From Eleginops maclovinus (Eukaryota; Chordata; Actinopteri; Perciformes; Eleginopidae): DNA of 64,000 nucleotides. Of the stretch, positions 60,364-64,000 are shown piece by piece. The notes beneath the pieces were generated by a model. That model had not been told where the DNA came from, made no database searches, and saw nothing but the letters and a program-made list of their open reading frames with translations. Numbering within the stretch: position 1 is the first letter of the stretch; the number at the start of each line of letters is the position of its first letter. The translations under genes were made by a program, and so were the position numbers. Location: positions 19,842,793 through 19,906,792 of the forward strand of contig NC_086357.1 of assembly GCF_036324505.1 (NCBI RefSeq), written 5' to 3'.

Positions 60364-61679
60364 GGTGGACTAAATCTAGAGCAAAAAGGGCAACCAAAAT
60401 GCATTTGTCTGCCATGTGCATCATCTTCTTCACTCTGTTTAATTCTACAGTATATGCATTTATTTTTGTTAACCCCATGTGTTGTAAGATTTATAGATAT
60501 TTTGCACACTTTTTATTTGCCTTTTTAATAGATGTAATAAAATGTAAGTTTGTTATTCAATCCATAAGTGGCAGTGTGCATGTTTATTTCATGAGTGAGA
60601 AATTAAGTACTCTTATTTTGAACTTTTAGGACTCAAAGGTTCTGATAACGATTAGTGAAAAAAACAGATGAACAACATGATTTGGTTTATTTGGAGAGTG
60701 AGCATTGGCTATTTTATCACGCCTTATGAGTACCTATGGAAAAAGGTTGCTGGAGAGGATGTGCGAGAGAGGTAGCAAACTATTCACAAGTTTCTTTAAA
60801 TATCCAAAACATAAGTATATTTCTAACCTCTGACAATTCAAATATTTTGGGATTTGATTCATGAAGAAAGTCATGAATCTCGTTAGCATATAGCATGTGA
60901 AGACCATGAAACAGGTGACAGGGACATGGAAACGAATTCACCAAAATGAAGTTTATAGATTCCAACAATAGTAAAAATGTTGAATATGGAAATGGGAACC
61001 TTTACATTCAGAGATCAGAATTTAAATTTAAATTAGCACGATTTACTACAAAGATGTAAGATAACATACAGCATTAATTCAATTTATCCCAAGATTTGCA
61101 ACACACTGGTACTCCTGCCCCTTTCCAATCCCATAGCCACTCTCCTTCACTGCCCTATACCTCTCCTTTTAATTTTCTATTTCTTTGTCTTGGGCTTTTA
61201 ATTTACTTGTCTAAAATATGATGAAAAAATGATTGCAAACAGTACATAAGAAAGCAATTTGATTTGTTATGATGACAAATACTCACCAGAGGGCAGTGCT
61301 TTCAGACACGTACCTGCACCACACCTGTATCCAACTTAAATTGTGTTTGAGTTATTTAATGTTTTTCTGCAAAATAAAACAATGCTTTCTTAATATTTCC
61401 ATCTATCTAGTACACTTTATTATTTTATGCTTATTAGTATAAAATGTTATGTTAGCATATTTGTTTTCAAAAGTATGACTAATCTCACTGAAGAAGACAA
61501 AAACAGTATCACGTGACCACCGCGGAAGTGACAGTCCACTGTTGATGCGGAAGCAGAAAGAGCTTTAAGATGTGTTGAGGTTGACGTTGTTGTAGAATTA
61601 AAAATAAGTATCAGGCAACAGGAAAAATCGGTTTAATATAAGGTTAAAGGCTAAAGTTTGACCGACATATCAAAACGTA
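60364..61679. other. Spacer between ankrd29 and vps4b
   Basis: The left part is AT-rich 3' flank. The last about 180 bases are the vps4b promoter and 5' untranslated region. No other gene is seen. Confidence 0.5.
61509..61530 (+). promoter_or_regulatory. vps4b: CLEAR-like E-box and ETS site of vps4b promoter
   Basis: TCACGTGACC (61509-61518) is close to the CLEAR consensus bound by TFEB/TFE3, and CGGAAGTG (61523-61530) is a strong ETS/GABP motif. They lie 150-170 bases before the start codon. Motif match only. Confidence 0.5.

Positions 61680-64000
<2,321 letters not shown>

Overview
This is vertebrate nuclear DNA, almost certainly from a ray-finned fish. The genes have many short exons with GT/AG borders, long AT-rich introns, long GT/CA microsatellites, and dispersed repeats of teleost type (a Tc1 remnant, a tRNA-derived SINE, LINE tails, a MITE). 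There are no bacterial features. All gene calls rest on reading the exons by eye, checking that each splice phase fits the next, and comparing them with remembered vertebrate families; no search was run.

Layout, left to right: an H3/H4-type histamine receptor (hrh4-like, minus, 737-4281); impact (minus, 11 coding exons, 6967-20762); osbpl1a/ORP1L (plus, 27 coding exons, 23672-40755); a laminin alpha-3-like gene (minus, 42851-50873) that carries several inactivating changes and lacks the LG1-3 part; a cathepsin L-like cysteine protease (minus, 52014-55072); ankrd29 (plus, 10 coding exons, 56370-60195); and the first six coding exons of vps4b (plus, from 61680, running off the right edge).

The order and relative strands of hrh4, impact, osbpl1a, lama3 and ankrd29 match the human 18q11 block (ANKRD29-LAMA3-...-OSBPL1A-IMPACT-HRH4) read in reverse. 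TTC39C and CABYR, which lie between LAMA3 and OSBPL1A in human, are absent here. A cathepsin lies between lama3 and ankrd29, and vps4b (18q21 in human) follows ankrd29. The genes do not form an operon or one pathway. Osbpl1a (late endosome sterol sensing), vps4b (ESCRT-III disassembly) and the cathepsin (lysosomal or secreted protease) all act in the endolysosomal system.

The most interesting observations are the decaying laminin alpha-3 locus, the H3/H4 receptor at the HRH4 position in a fish, a GC-AG intron in osbpl1a, a 51-unit CA repeat 28 nt after a receptor splice donor, an internally deleted Tc1-like element with unusual catalytic spacing, and a MITE with a nested retroposon insertion.
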